From Choricystis sp. odSpoLacu1 (Eukaryota > Chlorophyta > Trebouxiophyceae): a stretch of DNA of 64,000 bases. The position numbers were made by a program, and so were the translations under genes. Shown here piece by piece: positions 10,190 to 20,626 of this stretch (its first letter is position 1; each line of letters opens with the position of its first letter). Below the pieces are notes generated by a model. It worked only from the letters and a program-made list of their open reading frames with translations, did no database searches and was not told the origin of the DNA. The stretch covers positions 434,001-498,000 of the forward strand of contig OY253659.1 in the NCBI GenBank assembly GCA_958009055.1, given 5' to 3'.

Positions 10190-10666
10190 GAGATGGACAG
10201 AACGAGAGAGAGAAACTTTATCACCGCATTCCCTTTTCATTGTTCCCCCCCCACGAAGACGCTGCCGTTGAGAAAAAAACACACGTTGCCACTTTTCTTT
10301 TTCCTCCTTATTTTTTTCACTGTACCCCTCCCCCGTCTCCCCTTTCGGCACACACACAACGCCACGTTGCGCTTTCGGCATGCCACAGAACACCCCCGCT
10401 TTCGTTGGACAGCACCCACATTTTTTTTTGATTTCATTTTTTCATGCTTTTTTGTTGAGACCGCGCCGCGCTGCCCTTTCCCCCACCTGACCATCCTCTC
10501 TCCACCGCGTACAAGAGGAGTGGGCGGTGAGGGGAGGGCGACACGCGAGGCGCGTGCTTCCCCCCGTTTGTATACACACACAAAAATCAACCACTTCACT
10601 TTCTTTCGACCTGCGACGACGACGACGCGGCACTTCACCCGCTGCCGAAAAAAACACCCCGACGCC
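10190..10666. other. Intergenic region between two same-strand genes
   Basis: It is T-rich with A-runs, holding the 3' UTR of the AIG1-like gene and the promoter/5' UTR of the methyltransferase-like gene. No gene or RNA structure is evident. Confidence 0.5.
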
Positions 10667-11508
10667 ATGCAGGCCGCGCGCCCCGTGCAGGCCGCGCGCC
10701 CCGCCCGCCCGGCCCGCGTCGCCCCCCGTCACGCGCCTCCTTCTCTCTCCTTTTCGCCCCGGCCCCGCCGCGCCCGCCCTCACCCGCCGGCTGCCGACAC
10801 CAACGGCGCGCAGACGGGGGGCGACGCCACCGAGCCGGCCCGCCCCTCCACCGCGCGCGCGCTGGACGGGGTCAGGAGCTACAAAATTGATCTCACTGAA
10901 GAACAAGTGAGTGAAGGAGGGCGTTTGGGCGTCGAGGGCGGCGGCGGGGTGCCAAATGCGAACGGACACCTGACCCACCTTCCCAACCTACCCCAACCCA
11001 CCCTTCCACCCCACCAACCCCCCAGCGCGAGATGCTGGCCGACGTCGCCGACCCCACCCACTTCGGCCGCCGCGGCGAGGCCCTCGTCGCCGCCCAGCTG
11101 GCCGCCCTCTTCTTCGTCGTCTTCCCCCCCTACCCCGTCACCCTGGCCTTCCAATTAGCTGGCGTGGCCGCCCTGTTTGGGGGGCTGGCCCTGGCGGCAG
11201 CTGGCGTGACGGGCATCGGCACGGCGTCGTTGACTCCGTTCCCCCAGCCCCGCGCGTCGAACAAGCTGGCCACAGGGGGCGCGTACTCGCTCGTCCGCCA
11301 CCCCATGTACGGCGGCCTCACCATTTTTGCCTTTGGCCTGGCGGCGGCGTCTGCATCCCCGGGGCGGGCGGCGGCGGCGGGGGCGTTGCTGTACGTGCTT
11401 CTAACAAAAGTGGGGGTCGAAGAAACTGCTTTGTCCACCCTGCATGGCGACGCGTGGGCCGAGTACAAAAAGGCGGTGCCCCGGCGCCTGGTGCCGTGGT
11501 TGTGGTGA
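10667..11508 (+). CDS. Isoprenylcysteine carboxyl methyltransferase (ICMT/PEMT-like) family protein, probably organellar
   Basis: Exons 10667-10906 and 11026-11508 flank a 119-bp intron (GTGAGTGAAGG...CCCAG), phase 0, giving 240 residues. The C-terminal half has three or four hydrophobic helices and the family's cofactor-binding signature: LATGGAYSLVRHPMYGG, then KVGVEETALSTLHGDAWAEYKKAVPRRLVPWL, where RHPMY and the downstream Glu pair are diagnostic. It resembles the short cyanobacterial/plastid branch more than the ER Ras methyltransferase. The first exon is Arg/Ala/Pro-rich, lacks acidic residues early and looks like a plastid transit peptide; it contains an internal duplication of QAARPxQAARP. 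The substrate cannot be read from the sequence. Confidence 0.8.
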
Positions 11509-11597
11509 AGAGAGAGAGGAGAGAGAGGGCGCGTTTTGTTTTCTTTTTGGGCTAGAAACGTTGCAAGTTTTTTGTTTTAATCACCACACACCCCTTC

Positions 11598-12434
11598 TCA
11601 CTCTCCCTCGCCCGCCGCCTCTGCCGCCGCCCTGGCCCCCGAGTCCCGCGCCTTTCTCGTGGTGGAGGGCCTCTTCGTCCTGCCCGCCTTGTCCTGGCGC
11701 CGGCGAACCTTGGTGGCGGCCTCCAGCCAGCCGAGAGGGGGGGCGATGACGACCCGCCCGCCTGCTGCATCCACACTCGGCACAAACTCTTTGGTGAAGG
11801 GCAGCAGGACAGTCGACGGCTCGATGATGTCGGCGGGGTCGTCGCCGGGGGCCAGGGGCAGGGCGAGGCGCAGCAGATCAGCACCGCCGCCGCCGCCGCC
11901 ACCGACAATCACGTCTGTTACTTCACCCACGATCCCTCCCTCTGCATCCACTGCAATCGCTCCGACTAACTCTTGGACGTACCACTCGTCCGAGTCGGGG
12001 GGGAGGGGGGGGCGGGCGGACGCTTCCACCCAGAGGACACAGTTTGTCAAGAGGGCTGCCCCATCGACGTCTCCCACCCCGTCCAGCCGCACCAGCCACA
12101 CGCCCGCATCCCGGGACGAGGGTGCAGGGCGGGAGGCGGCGATTGTGACGGCGCGGGGAGGGGGGGGTGGGCGGCCGAGCGGGCGGCCGGCGCCGGGGCG
12201 GGGGGTGACCCACCGTTCCCCAGACTTGGGGGCGAGGCGAGTCGCGGGGTCATCGGTCGAAGGAAACAGGCGCACCTCCCCCCTCACCCCGTGCGGCGCG
12301 CCAAAGGTGCCGACCTCGACCAAGGCGTCGAGGGGGGGGGGGGAGGGTGAGTCGGGGGCCGCCGCGCGCGGCGGCTGGGGTGGGCGGCGCAGGGAGGGGG
12401 CCAGGGGGCGCCACAGCCCGCCTGAGACGCGCAT
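11598..12434 (-). CDS. rimM: RimM-like ribosome maturation factor, probably plastid
   Basis: A single exon encodes 278 residues. RimM assists 30S head maturation in bacteria and plastids. The N-terminal RimM barrel begins at LVEVGTFGAPHGVRGEVRLFPSTDDP and continues through VWLVRLDGVGDVDGAALLTN and a LWVEA strand. The PRC-like barrel follows: DEWYVQELVGAIAVDAEGGIVGEVTDV, LLLPFTKEFVPSVD and VVIAPPLGWLEA. A basic tail follows. The Arg/Pro/Ala leader (about 40 residues) is consistent with a transit peptide. The start at 12434 was preferred over in-frame upstream ATGs because it gives a normal leader and leaves room for the divergent promoter shared with the next gene. Confidence 0.9.
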   Translation of the reverse strand: MRVSGGLWRPLAPSLRRPPQPPRAAAPDSPSPPPLDALVEVGTFGAPHGVRGEVRLFPSTDDPATRLAPKSGERWVTPRPGAGRPLGRPPPPPRAVTIAASRPAPSSRDAGVWLVRLDGVGDVDGAALLTNCVLWVEASARPPLPPDSDEWYVQELVGAIAVDAEGGIVGEVTDVIVGGGGGGGADLLRLALPLAPGDDPADIIEPSTVLLPFTKEFVPSVDAAGGRVVIAPPLGWLEAATKVRRRQDKAGRTKRPSTTRKARDSGARAAAEAAGEGE

Positions 12435-12644
12435 TGGGGTGTGGTGGGCACGAGGAGCGTGCGTGGGAGGCGAGACGGGTGGCGCGGCGCCCCCCGCAGC
12501 ACGCGCTTTTTCGACAGCAAATTCGGTCGAGTCTAGTAACACACAGAAAACGGAACGCATTTCCTCCTCTCTCTCTCCTTCGCAACGCGCGCGCGGCGCG
12601 TGTGTGTGGCCACGAGAGAGAGCCTCCCCTCCCTTCTCTCCACC

Positions 12645-13251
12645 ATGGTCAAAAAAGCGCCCCGCCTGCGGGACAAGGCCGACCGCGCGCGCCGCGCCGC
12701 CGCGTCGGCCGCCGCGTCGCTGGCCGCGGCTGGAACCGACGGCGGCGCTCCCACCGCCCCCCCCCCCCGCCCACGTCCGCAAAAAGCTGCTTAAACGGCT
12801 GCGCTTCCTGGAGAAGGCGGCCGACGTGGGGCGGCCGGCGCTGGCCCCGCGCGTCGGCGCGGGCGCGCGTAAGCGCGCGTCCAAGCGGCGCGCCGCGGCC
12901 GGCGGCCCCGCCCTCGGCGACCTGTCCTCCCTGGCCGACGCGTTGGGTGGGGCGGCTGCTGATGCCTTGCTTGCGGGCGGCAGGTTTGCAGCTCGCGGCT
13001 TGGGCAGCGGCGCTGCCCGCGCGAAAGCGTGTGCCGCGGGCGCCGCGACTGTCGGCGTCACACTGGCCGACGCGGCCTTCCGCGCCGATCCTGTCGCTGC
13101 CGTCGCGGCAGCCCTGGCGGCAGCCGTGCCCCCGGTAACCGAGGTGGCGCCCGCGAGCGGGGTGGATCCAGCGCGCGAGGCGCAGCAGAGGATCCGGCGG
13201 CGGCGCGAAGCGCGCGCGGCGCGGCGGAAGCGGGCGCCGATGCAGGGGTGA
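12645..13251 (+). CDS. SLX9/FAM207-like ribosome biogenesis protein (one-base frame break)
   Basis: The ATG at 12645 begins MVKKAPRLRDKADRARRAA. The C-terminal two thirds lie in another frame: HVRKKLLKRLRFLEKA, then RKRASKRRAAAGGPALGDLSSLADALGG, which fits the basic motif and short acidic helix of SLX9/FAM207 factors acting in pre-40S maturation and export. The frames join if one C is removed from the 12-C run at 12757-12768. The corrected CDS is exactly 201 codons plus stop. No GT-AG intron with normal features can do the same job. An alanine-rich stretch and an RR/RK-rich tail close the protein. The family call rests on the two motif blocks only. Confidence 0.7.
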
Positions 13252-13616
13252 TGGGTGTTATGTCTTGAAGCCTTCTGTTTTGTGTTTTGCGTGTGTGCGA
13301 TTTTGTCTGCAAAAAAGAAAAACCCTCACTTTGCCGTGGTTGGCGGGGCCACACGCGCGTGGCGCCTGGGCGGCAGCACTCTTGGACAGCGGGGTGCGAG
13401 GGCACGCGTCACCCCGCCAGCGCTGAATGTCGGGTGGAGAGACGCCGCACCTGGCTCGCTCGCCGCCTGCCCCGGCTGGCCCTCGTGGGTATTCACTCAT
13501 TGCTGGGTATTCACTCATTCCAACACACTGTGGGGAGGGGTGGGGCGGGCGCAGGTGAGCGTTGTGCTTTTTCACTTTTTCAGTCCCCGCCTGCTCCCTC
13601 CCTCTCTCCCACGCCG
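13252..13616. other. Convergent intergenic region
   Basis: It holds the 3' flanks of the SLX9-like gene and the minus-strand helical protein. An 18-bp direct repeat (TGGGTATTCACTCATT core) occurs twice near 13488-13522. Nothing else was recognised. Confidence 0.5.
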
Positions 13617-15507
13617 TCAATACATGATACCCGTTCCAAAACGTGCATAACCACACGATGCCCTCGTCGTCAGCGCGCCGCCCGCAACCCGGTAGCACGC
13701 CCACCCGCCCTCCCCCCCCACCGCTAGCACGCCTTGGCCACGCCCACCCCCACCACCCTCACCCCGCACCAGGTGCAGCTGCAGGGCCAGCCCGTCGGCG
13801 GCGAGCGACCCGGCTGTCAGCCACAGCGAGCGCGGCGCAGCGTCGTCGTCGCTGCCCGGCAGTGCGAACGCCGCCCCCGCGCGGTGGGGGCCGGCCGCGA
13901 CGGCCAGGCGGCCGGCGGGCGGCAGGAGTGGGGGGAAGGCGGGAGGCTGTGCGCATAGGGGAAAGGGGGTTGATCAGTTTTCGCGCCGCGCCTGTCGGTC
14001 TTCCTTCCCTCCCTTCCTCCCATCCTTCTCACCTTCTCACCGGGAGGCTGTGCGCATAGGGGAAAGGGGGTTGATCAGTTTTCGCGCCGCGCCTGTCGGT
14101 CTTCCTTCCCTCCCGTCCTCCCATCCTTCTCACCTTCAACCGCCGCCTCACCCCAGCCACGCGCCCTCCCTTGCCATCCTCCACCGTCACGCGCTCCACC
14201 GGGGCGCCGCCGTCCACCGCGGGCGCCCACACGGCGGCCGGGGCTCCGCCGTCGATTTTGGCGTCGCTGCCTCCGTTGGTTTCCACCCCCCACACCGTCA
14301 CCACGGCGTCGCCGGCGCCGTCTCTGCCCCCACCCTCCAACGCTGCCACCACCGCCGGTGGCGCCTCCTCCAGCGCGGTGACGAGAGCGGCCAGGCCGCC
14401 GTCTGGGGGGGCGTCCACCATCGCGCGCGCGCACTCGGACGCGACGCGCCCCAAGTCCCTCCCCACCAACCCCGCCTCCACACCCCAGTCCACGTCATCG
14501 GTGTGGATCATGATGAGGCTGTCCCCGGGGCGGGCGTCGGGGGGGGGGGCGCGGCCGGCGGCGGCGGCGGAGAGGAGGGGGGCCAGCGCGCTTGGCAACT
14601 CGGGCAGCGCGGCACCCACGCGCGCCGCGTCTGAATCCAAGGAGGAGGCAAGAGAGGCCGCCAAGGACGCTCCTCCGGCCGCGCCCCAGTCGCGGCGGGC
14701 GCCCAGGCCGTCGAGGGTGAGAGCTGCCACTGACAGCCACGCGTGCGCTGCCGGCTCGGGCAGGCGGGACCCCCCTCCCTCGGCGATGGTCCAGCCTCCC
14801 GGCCCCAGCACCTCCACATGCGCCCCATCATCCACGGATGCGCGTTCCCAGGGGGTGTGTGCCAGAAGGGACGCGAGCGAGGGGAGGGGGTCGGTGGAGA
14901 CTAGCGCGGCTTCGAGCGCCGGGGGCACGTCCCGCGCGGCCAGGGCCAGGGAGCGCAGCAGCCCCAGGGCGGCCAGAGAGGCGGCGACAGACGTCTCCGC
15001 GTCGCGCCGGGCAAAGGTGGAGGAGGAGGGAGCGTCGTCACCCTTGCCGCTGGCGACGCGCGCGGCCGCGCTCCGCCCGCCCGGGGACGCGAGCCACGCC
15101 ACCCTGGCGGCCGCCCACCGCGCCGCAGCAGCCGCAGCAGGCGGCGGCGGAAAGCAGGCCGACGCGCCGGACGCGGCCAGGGAGGCCAGCAGGGTGGCGG
15201 CGAGCGGCTCGGAGCGGAGGCAGGCGTACAGTTGCAGAGACTCCCACCCCACCCTCTCCCCCACCGCCCGCGCCGCCCGCCCCCGCCACGCGGCGGATGT
15301 GACCAGCATGGCTGTGATGGTGGCGGCCACGCCGCCGGTGACGAGGGTGGGGAGGAGGGGAGGGGTGGAGGTGGCGGCGTTGGCTGCTGCTGCCGCGGCC
15401 AACGTTTCCAGGGCGGCGTGTGCCGCCGCCCAGGCGGGGCTGCCCACGGCGGCCGGGCCGCCTGGGGGGGGGGCGGAGAGAGCGGCGACCGCGGCGGCGA
15501 GGTGCAT
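13617..15507 (-). CDS. Alanine-rich alpha-helical protein of unknown function
   Basis: Exon 1 is 15507-14134 (458 codons). Exon 2, 13946-13617, encodes 109 residues and stays open to a TGA. The junction is phase 0 if the whole 187 bp between them is removed as one intron. The product is 567 residues, dominated by Ala/Leu helices such as SVAASLAALGLLRSLALAARDVPPALEAAL, which suggests an armadillo/HEAT-like solenoid without giving a family. A conspicuous non-repeat patch is SLIMIHTDDVDWGVEAGLVGRDLG. The last ~45 residues after LHLVRG are Gly-rich and could instead be intron (a GTGAGG donor is present). The intron is a tandem duplication (see separate entry). It shares a 140-bp divergent spacer with the FxP-repeat gene. 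Confidence 0.65.
13941..14142. repeat. 101-bp tandem duplication containing an intron
   Basis: The segment starting GGGAGGCTGTGCGCATAGGG at 13941 recurs at 14042 with very few differences (for example CCCTTCC versus CCCGTCC). On the minus strand each copy carries its own donor (GTGAGAAGG) and acceptor (GCGCACAG), with a 7-nt pseudo-exon CCTCCCG between the two copies. Confidence 0.95.
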
Positions 15508-15647
15508 AACGGACGCAGGGCAGAGGGCGTTACTTTTGGGAGAGTGAGGGTCGCAAGGCCAGTCTGCTCTTTTGTTTTTCAAGGCTGCGCGCGGGGGCGC
15601 GCTCTTTTTGTCCCCGCCTCTCTCTCTCCTCACCACCGCCCTCCCAA

Positions 15648-17618
15648 ATGGCCACGCCCCACGTCGAGCCTCACAGGCGGGCTCTGGTTGACATGGTGCG
15701 CGCTTTTGTGGGGGCGGCGGGGCGCTTCAACGCGCTTCGCATGCCCCAAATGCGCGCGCGCGCGCGATTTTGCTCTCGAGCCTCCCTCCCAACACCCCTC
15801 CCTCCTCCACCCTAAACCCTTTTTGCCCAGGTTGAAGCCGACCTGGACGACGCCGTGCGGTCCCTGGCTCTGGGCCCCCGCCCCCCGTCCGACCCTTCAA
15901 CTGTTGCAGACCGCCTCCTGGCTCAGCGCAATGCCTCCACCACCTCCCCTCCCTCCTCCTCCCTGCGCGCCCGCGTGGAAGCCATGCTGCGTGAGCGGGC
16001 GGCGTCGGTGCCATCCCTGGATGGTGGGCTGGTGGGGGCGTTTGACGCTGCCGCGTCAGAGGACGGAGACTTGTGCGAGTCCCCCGCCGGCCGCCCCATA
16101 TTCGGCGGCGGCGGCCCGCCCTCCCTGCTGAGCCCGGGGGGCGCGTCCTCGGTGGGTGGAGCCGCCTCCGCTGCCGACTGGTGGTCGCTGTCGTCGCCGT
16201 CGCGGACCGCGCCGTGGCCGACCCTCGCACACACGGCAGGCTCCCCCTCCCGCCCACCCGCCGCCCCCACCGCCCGCCTGGCCGCCCTGGCCCGCCCGCG
16301 CGGCTACGACTGGGCGGCGGTCCAGGCGGCCCGCGCGGCGGCGGAGGCGGCGGCGGTTCCCCTGCCGCCGCGCGTGCGCGCGCCGCGCGATGCCACCCCC
16401 GTTGAACGCCGCCTGGCGGCCGCGGCAGCCGTCCGCGCAGAGCGACTGGCCCAAAAAAGAGCGGCCGCAGCGGCGGCTGAAGCGGAGGGATGCACCTTCT
16501 CTCCGGCCGTGTCGCCACACGCGGCGCGCCTCCGCCCCCCCCCCCTGCACGAGCGCGCGGCGTCCATCGTGGCCGCTGCCGCCGAACGCAGAGCCGCGGC
16601 CGCGGTGGAGGCGACAGAGGGCCCGTTTGAGCCGGCGGTGGGGCACCGGTCGGCCGCGCTGGCGGCGGCGGTGCGTGCCGCGGGCGGGCCGCGCAGGCGG
16701 CCGGCGGTGGCGCCGACCGAAGCGCCATCATTCGAACCCACTCTCAACGCGGCGTCTGTGCGCCTGGTGGAGGCCTCCACCTCCACGCCGTCCACGTTTG
16801 AGGGGCGGCAGAAGGCGGCGTCTGCGCGGAGGGCGGCAGGCCTGGCCGACGCGGCCGCCGCGGCGGCCGCCGCCGTGGGCGCCACGTACGGGGCCACGAC
16901 GGAGACTTCGACAGGACCGCCCAACTGTGCTGGCGGTGGCGCGGGTGCCAAAAAAGCGGAAGCGTTGGCGCGCGCTGCCGACGCGGGCGCTGCAGCGGTG
17001 GCCGCGACTGCGCCGCGCTCCGCTCCCGCCACCGACGCCCTGGCGGCCGCCGCCCGGGCGCGGCAGCAGGGAACTTCCACATCCAGGGTGGCGGCACGCG
17101 CTGCCACCGCCACCAAGTGGGCGCCCGCGTCGCCCGCGCGGCGGCCGAAGCCGCGGCCGCCCGACGCGGCCGCGCTGGCCGCCTCTGCGCGCCGCTCCGC
17201 GGCACGCCGCGCGGCTGCCGAAGCCGCCGCCGCCGCCGCCGCGGACGCGGACGCGACAGAGTGCACGTTTGCGCCCAAGCTGGTGTCCACCCGCCCGATC
17301 GATCCGGCGCCAGCGGACAGCGTGGCCACGCGCGTCGCGGGGGCAGAGGGGCACGTGGCGCGCGCCGCGGGCGTGCGCGCGGCCGCGGCCGCCGACGCCG
17401 CCCACGCGGCTGCCGTGTTCCACGCCCACCCGCGCACTCGGTACGCGCCCACGCAGGCGGCACCGTTTGACCTGGCGACGGACGCGAGGGGGGCGGTGCG
17501 GGGCGCCGCGTCGCGCGAGGCCGCGCGCGCGGCGGTGGAGGCCGCCTGCCCCTTTGTGCCGGCGACGGCGGCGGAGGCGGACAAGGCGTTGGTGCGGGAG
17601 TTGATGCAGGGGGAGTAG
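15648..17618 (+). CDS. Alanine-rich protein with repeated FxP motifs, possibly cytoskeletal or ciliary
   Basis: Exon 1, 15648-15695, encodes MATPHVEPHRRALVDM; exon 2 is 15831-17618. The phase is 0 and the product has 611 residues. The body is Ala/Arg-rich predicted helix punctuated by short motifs with the same pattern: CTFSPAVS, GPFEPAVG, PSFEPTLN, CTFAPKLV and CPFVPAT, spaced 50-180 residues apart. Repeats of the type (E/D)CTFxPxI are seen in many basal-body, flagellar and cytoskeletal proteins of protists, but I cannot name an orthologue. There is no signal peptide or membrane segment. An N-terminal Ser/Pro-rich region (residues ~30-150) looks disordered. The helix character rests on composition only. 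Confidence 0.7.
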
Positions 17619-17742
17619 AATTGTGGGGGAAGAAGTGGTAGCTTTTTAGTTGTGGGCGGGAGGAGAGAGGTGTGAAAACACACCCGTCGAAGAGAGACGA
17701 CGCAATCCCTCTCCCTCTCTTCTCCCCCGCCTCTCTCTCATC

Positions 17743-18827
17743 ATGCTCTCCGCCCCCGCCCCCGCCACGGCGGGCGCCCCCGTCGAGCGCGCCTCTTGGT
17801 CGCCGTACGACGACAACGGCGGGTGAGTGTGGTGGGAGGCGGCGGCAAACACGCCCCCCGACGCTCGCTTCGCGCGCATCGCCCCCATCGCTGTCCCCTC
17901 GCCCGCCCTCCGCCCCCTCTCTCTCACGTCTCTCTCTCTCTCCCTCTCTCTCACGCGCACATGCTCACGTTTCTTCTTCATCCTCCCTCCCCTCCCTCCC
18001 GCAGCACCGCCGTCGCCGTTGCGGGCGCAGACTACGCAATCGTCGCCGCCTCCACCCGCCTCTCCACCGGCTACTCCATCCTGACGCGCGAGTCGTCCAA
18101 GTTTGCGCGCCTGTGAGTGTTGTGGTTGGATGATGGATTCGGGGGCTGTGTTTGTGTGTGTTTCTTCGCATGCGCCCCATTGACCGATCCCCCCCACCCT
18201 CACCCCCACAGCTCCGACAAAGTCTTCGTCGTGTCCGCAGGCTTTGCCGGCGATGGCGCCACCTTGCACAAAGTGCTGGCCACCAACGCCGCCCGTTACG
18301 CGCACGTGCACGCGCGCCCCATTCCCGTGCACGCCGCGGCCCAGCACCTGGGCAACACGCTCTACTACAGGCGCTTCTTCCCCTACTACGCGTTCTGCTT
18401 GTGTGCCGGGCTGGACGAAGAAGGTGAGATGGTTTTTGGGGTGTGTGGGGGGGGTGGGTATGAGAGCCACAGCAGAGCCCCGGTCTCACGAAAACAATCC
18501 TTCCTCCCCTCCTCCCTCTCAGGCCGGGGCGCCGTCTACACCTACGACGCGGTCGGCTCCCACGAGCGCGTCGGCTACTCGTGCCAGGGGTCGGGCAAGG
18601 ATCTGATCCAGCCCGTCCTGGACAACCAGCTGAAAGCCGCGTCCCCCCTCGTCTTGCCCCCCGCCCCCTGGATGTCCACCCTGCCCCTGCCCGTGGCCCT
18701 GGACATGGTGAAGGCCGCCTTTGTCGCGGCGGGGGAGAGGGACATCTACACGGGGGATGGCGTGGAGATTGTGGTCATCACGAAGGACGGCGTGGTGACG
18801 GAGACGCTGCCGCTGAAGCAGGACTGA
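17743..18827 (+). CDS. PSMB1: 20S proteasome subunit beta type-1 (beta6)
   Basis: Four exons, 17743-17822, 18005-18112, 18212-18423 and 18523-18827, join in phase to 234 residues. Beta6 is a structural, non-catalytic subunit of the 20S core. Diagnostic segments run in order: SPYDDNGGTAVAVAG, DYAIVAASTRLSTGYSI, RESSKFARL, DKVFVVSAGFAGD, LYYRRFFPYYAF, GLDEEGRGAVYTYDAVGS, LQPxLDNQ-like IQPVLDNQ, and AGERDIYTGDGVEIVVITKDG. The length and all splice junctions agree with the family, with no frame defect. Introns are 182, 99 and 99 bp, two of them with GTGAGTG donors and one with GTGAGAT. Confidence 0.97.
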
Positions 18828-19189
18828 GGGGTGTGGTTGTGGTGAAACGCAGTGGGGGTGCCTCTTTCTTTCTCTTTAATCCTCTGTGCGCAAAAAAAAA
18901 AAAAAAAAACAACAAGGTCGGGGGGGCAGAGTCGACACAACACAAAAACGAGAGTTTTTTCCAATTGCTGCGTCGGCGCGCGCACACGGGCGCTCTCCCC
19001 CGCCCCTCTCCCTCCCTTTCCCCGCGCCCCGCTCCAAGGCTGGTGCGTCAGTCACTTGTCGAGGGTGGCGGTACGCGCCGGCCGCCACGTGTGGCGTGGG
19101 TGCGAGGGCCGCAATTGAAACGAAGCGCCATGGTTGTCTCTCAACCCACCCTCCCTCTCCCTCCACCCACACACAGACCACACCCTCCC
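18828..19189. other. Intergenic region with an A18 run
   Basis: An uninterrupted run of 18 A at about 18892-18909 lies 65 nt after the proteasome stop codon; no target-site duplication is apparent. The remainder is the promoter and 5' UTR of the following secreted protein. Confidence 0.55.
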
Positions 19190-20332
19190 ATGCGCAGGGC
19201 GACACTCGTCGCCGCCTGTGCAGCGGTGGCCCTGCTGGCGTCCCCCACAACCGCACAACAGCTGCCCCCCATCCTCCCCCTCCCTGTCGCCCCGGGCGCC
19301 CTGCTCGCCCCCCGCGTCGCCGCCCTCTCCGACGCCGTGGAAGCCGCGTCCGCGGCTGTGGACGACGGGACCTGGGTCCAGTTGAATGGGACGAGGCTGG
19401 GGGATGGCGTGGCGGCGCCCGCGTCTTCAGAGACTGATGCCGCCACCGCCGACGCGTGCCGCGCGGCGTGTGCCTCCACCCCTGGCTGCTACGGCGCCAC
19501 GTTCACGGTGGACCTGGACTTCACCGCGTGCCAGCTGCATGACGGGGGGGGGGCGCCGCCCTGCGCCCCCTTGATCGCGGCCTCGTCCGACGTGGCGGTC
19601 TCCTTCCTCTTCCCTGGCGCCGCGAGCGCGGCCGCCGCGGGCTGCGCCCAGGCGCGGACCGCGGGCGCGCCGCCCCCGCCCCCCGCCGCCGTGCGGGCGG
19701 CGGCCGACCTGTGCGCGCGCGTGCCGCGGCTGTGCGCGTCGCCGACCGGGCGGCGGCGGCTCGCTGCCACCCCGCTCCAAGACGCGGGGGCGGCCGGGTG
19801 GGGCGTGGCCGTGGACGCTCGCCACGCAGCAGTCTCACTGCATGGCGTGACGGTCGTGCTGCCTGCGGTCAGTGCGGACGCGGCAGACGACGCGGAGAGA
19901 GCCCCCCCTCCCTCCACACTCGAGTACCTGGGCACAGTGTCAAGCGTCCCCTCCGCCAAAACGTGTGAAGGCTACTGCCAGCAGATGGTGCAGTCCGCCG
20001 ACAATGGGGACACTGGCACCTTGGTCCCTGTCACCCCGTTTGACGCGTCCCCGTACGGCGCCCCCCCCTTCTCCCGCCTCGCGGTCGCGGCCGGCCCTTT
20101 CCAATCCACCTGCCTCGCGGCCTCCTGGTACAAACTGGCCTCCCTCTCCAGCGGTGGCGACGACCGGCACGACCACGTGTGCGACCTGTTTGGGGCGGCG
20201 CCGCGGGGGGGGACGACGCTGGTGGTGGCGCCGGCGGGCGGCGCGGCCGCCACCACGTCGCTGCGCGCGGCGCGGTGGAGTGCCGTCGTGGGGTGGGCGT
20301 GGAACGTGAAGCAGGAGGGGCAGGGTGAGTGA
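19190..20332 (+). CDS. Secreted cysteine-containing protein with PAN/Apple-like segments
   Basis: The start MRRATLVAACAAVALLASPTTAQ is a signal peptide; the ORF then runs 380 residues to TGA. A segment TADACRAACASTPGCYGATFTVDLDFTACQLHDG has the cysteine spacing of PAN/Apple modules, which bind protein or carbohydrate. A weaker second half around CEGYCQQMV...FQSTCLAASWYK contains further cysteines and LDP-like pairing. The last codons (CAG GGT GAG TGA) coincide with a consensus donor GGTGAGTGAG, so the true C-terminus may be in a further exon: an acceptor AAACAG at about 20497 would keep the frame open to about 20672, overlapping the next gene's start. I kept the simple stop. The protein is probably extracellular or in the cell wall. 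Confidence 0.65.
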   Translation: MRRATLVAACAAVALLASPTTAQQLPPILPLPVAPGALLAPRVAALSDAVEAASAAVDDGTWVQLNGTRLGDGVAAPASSETDAATADACRAACASTPGCYGATFTVDLDFTACQLHDGGGAPPCAPLIAASSDVAVSFLFPGAASAAAAGCAQARTAGAPPPPPAAVRAAADLCARVPRLCASPTGRRRLAATPLQDAGAAGWGVAVDARHAAVSLHGVTVVLPAVSADAADDAERAPPPSTLEYLGTVSSVPSAKTCEGYCQQMVQSADNGDTGTLVPVTPFDASPYGAPPFSRLAVAAGPFQSTCLAASWYKLASLSSGGDDRHDHVCDLFGAAPRGGTTLVVAPAGGAAATTSLRAARWSAVVGWAWNVKQEGQGE

Positions 20333-20626
20333 GAGAGTGTGGTTGTTTGTAACAACACAAAGTCAGTCCAAAGCAAGAGAGGGTGGGGGCGCCGTGTGGG
20401 GGCACACACGAAACAAAGAGAGCGCTGACGACGCCTGACATGTCTTCGCGCTCTCTCCCTCCCACCTCTGTCCCACTCTCTCCCTCCCGCAAACAGCGCT
20501 AGTGGGCGGTCCGCCCTCCCACCACACGCACACGTCTGACTCGTCCAAGCACGAGAGGGACAGTGGACAACCAGCTCCCTGGAGCGTCCGGGCGCTGCCC
20601 CCCACCTCGCGCTCTCCCGACGAGCC

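Noticed and set aside
18892..18909. A18 run as sign of a retroposed gene copy
   Set aside because: The proteasome gene before it has three normal introns and no target-site duplication was seen.
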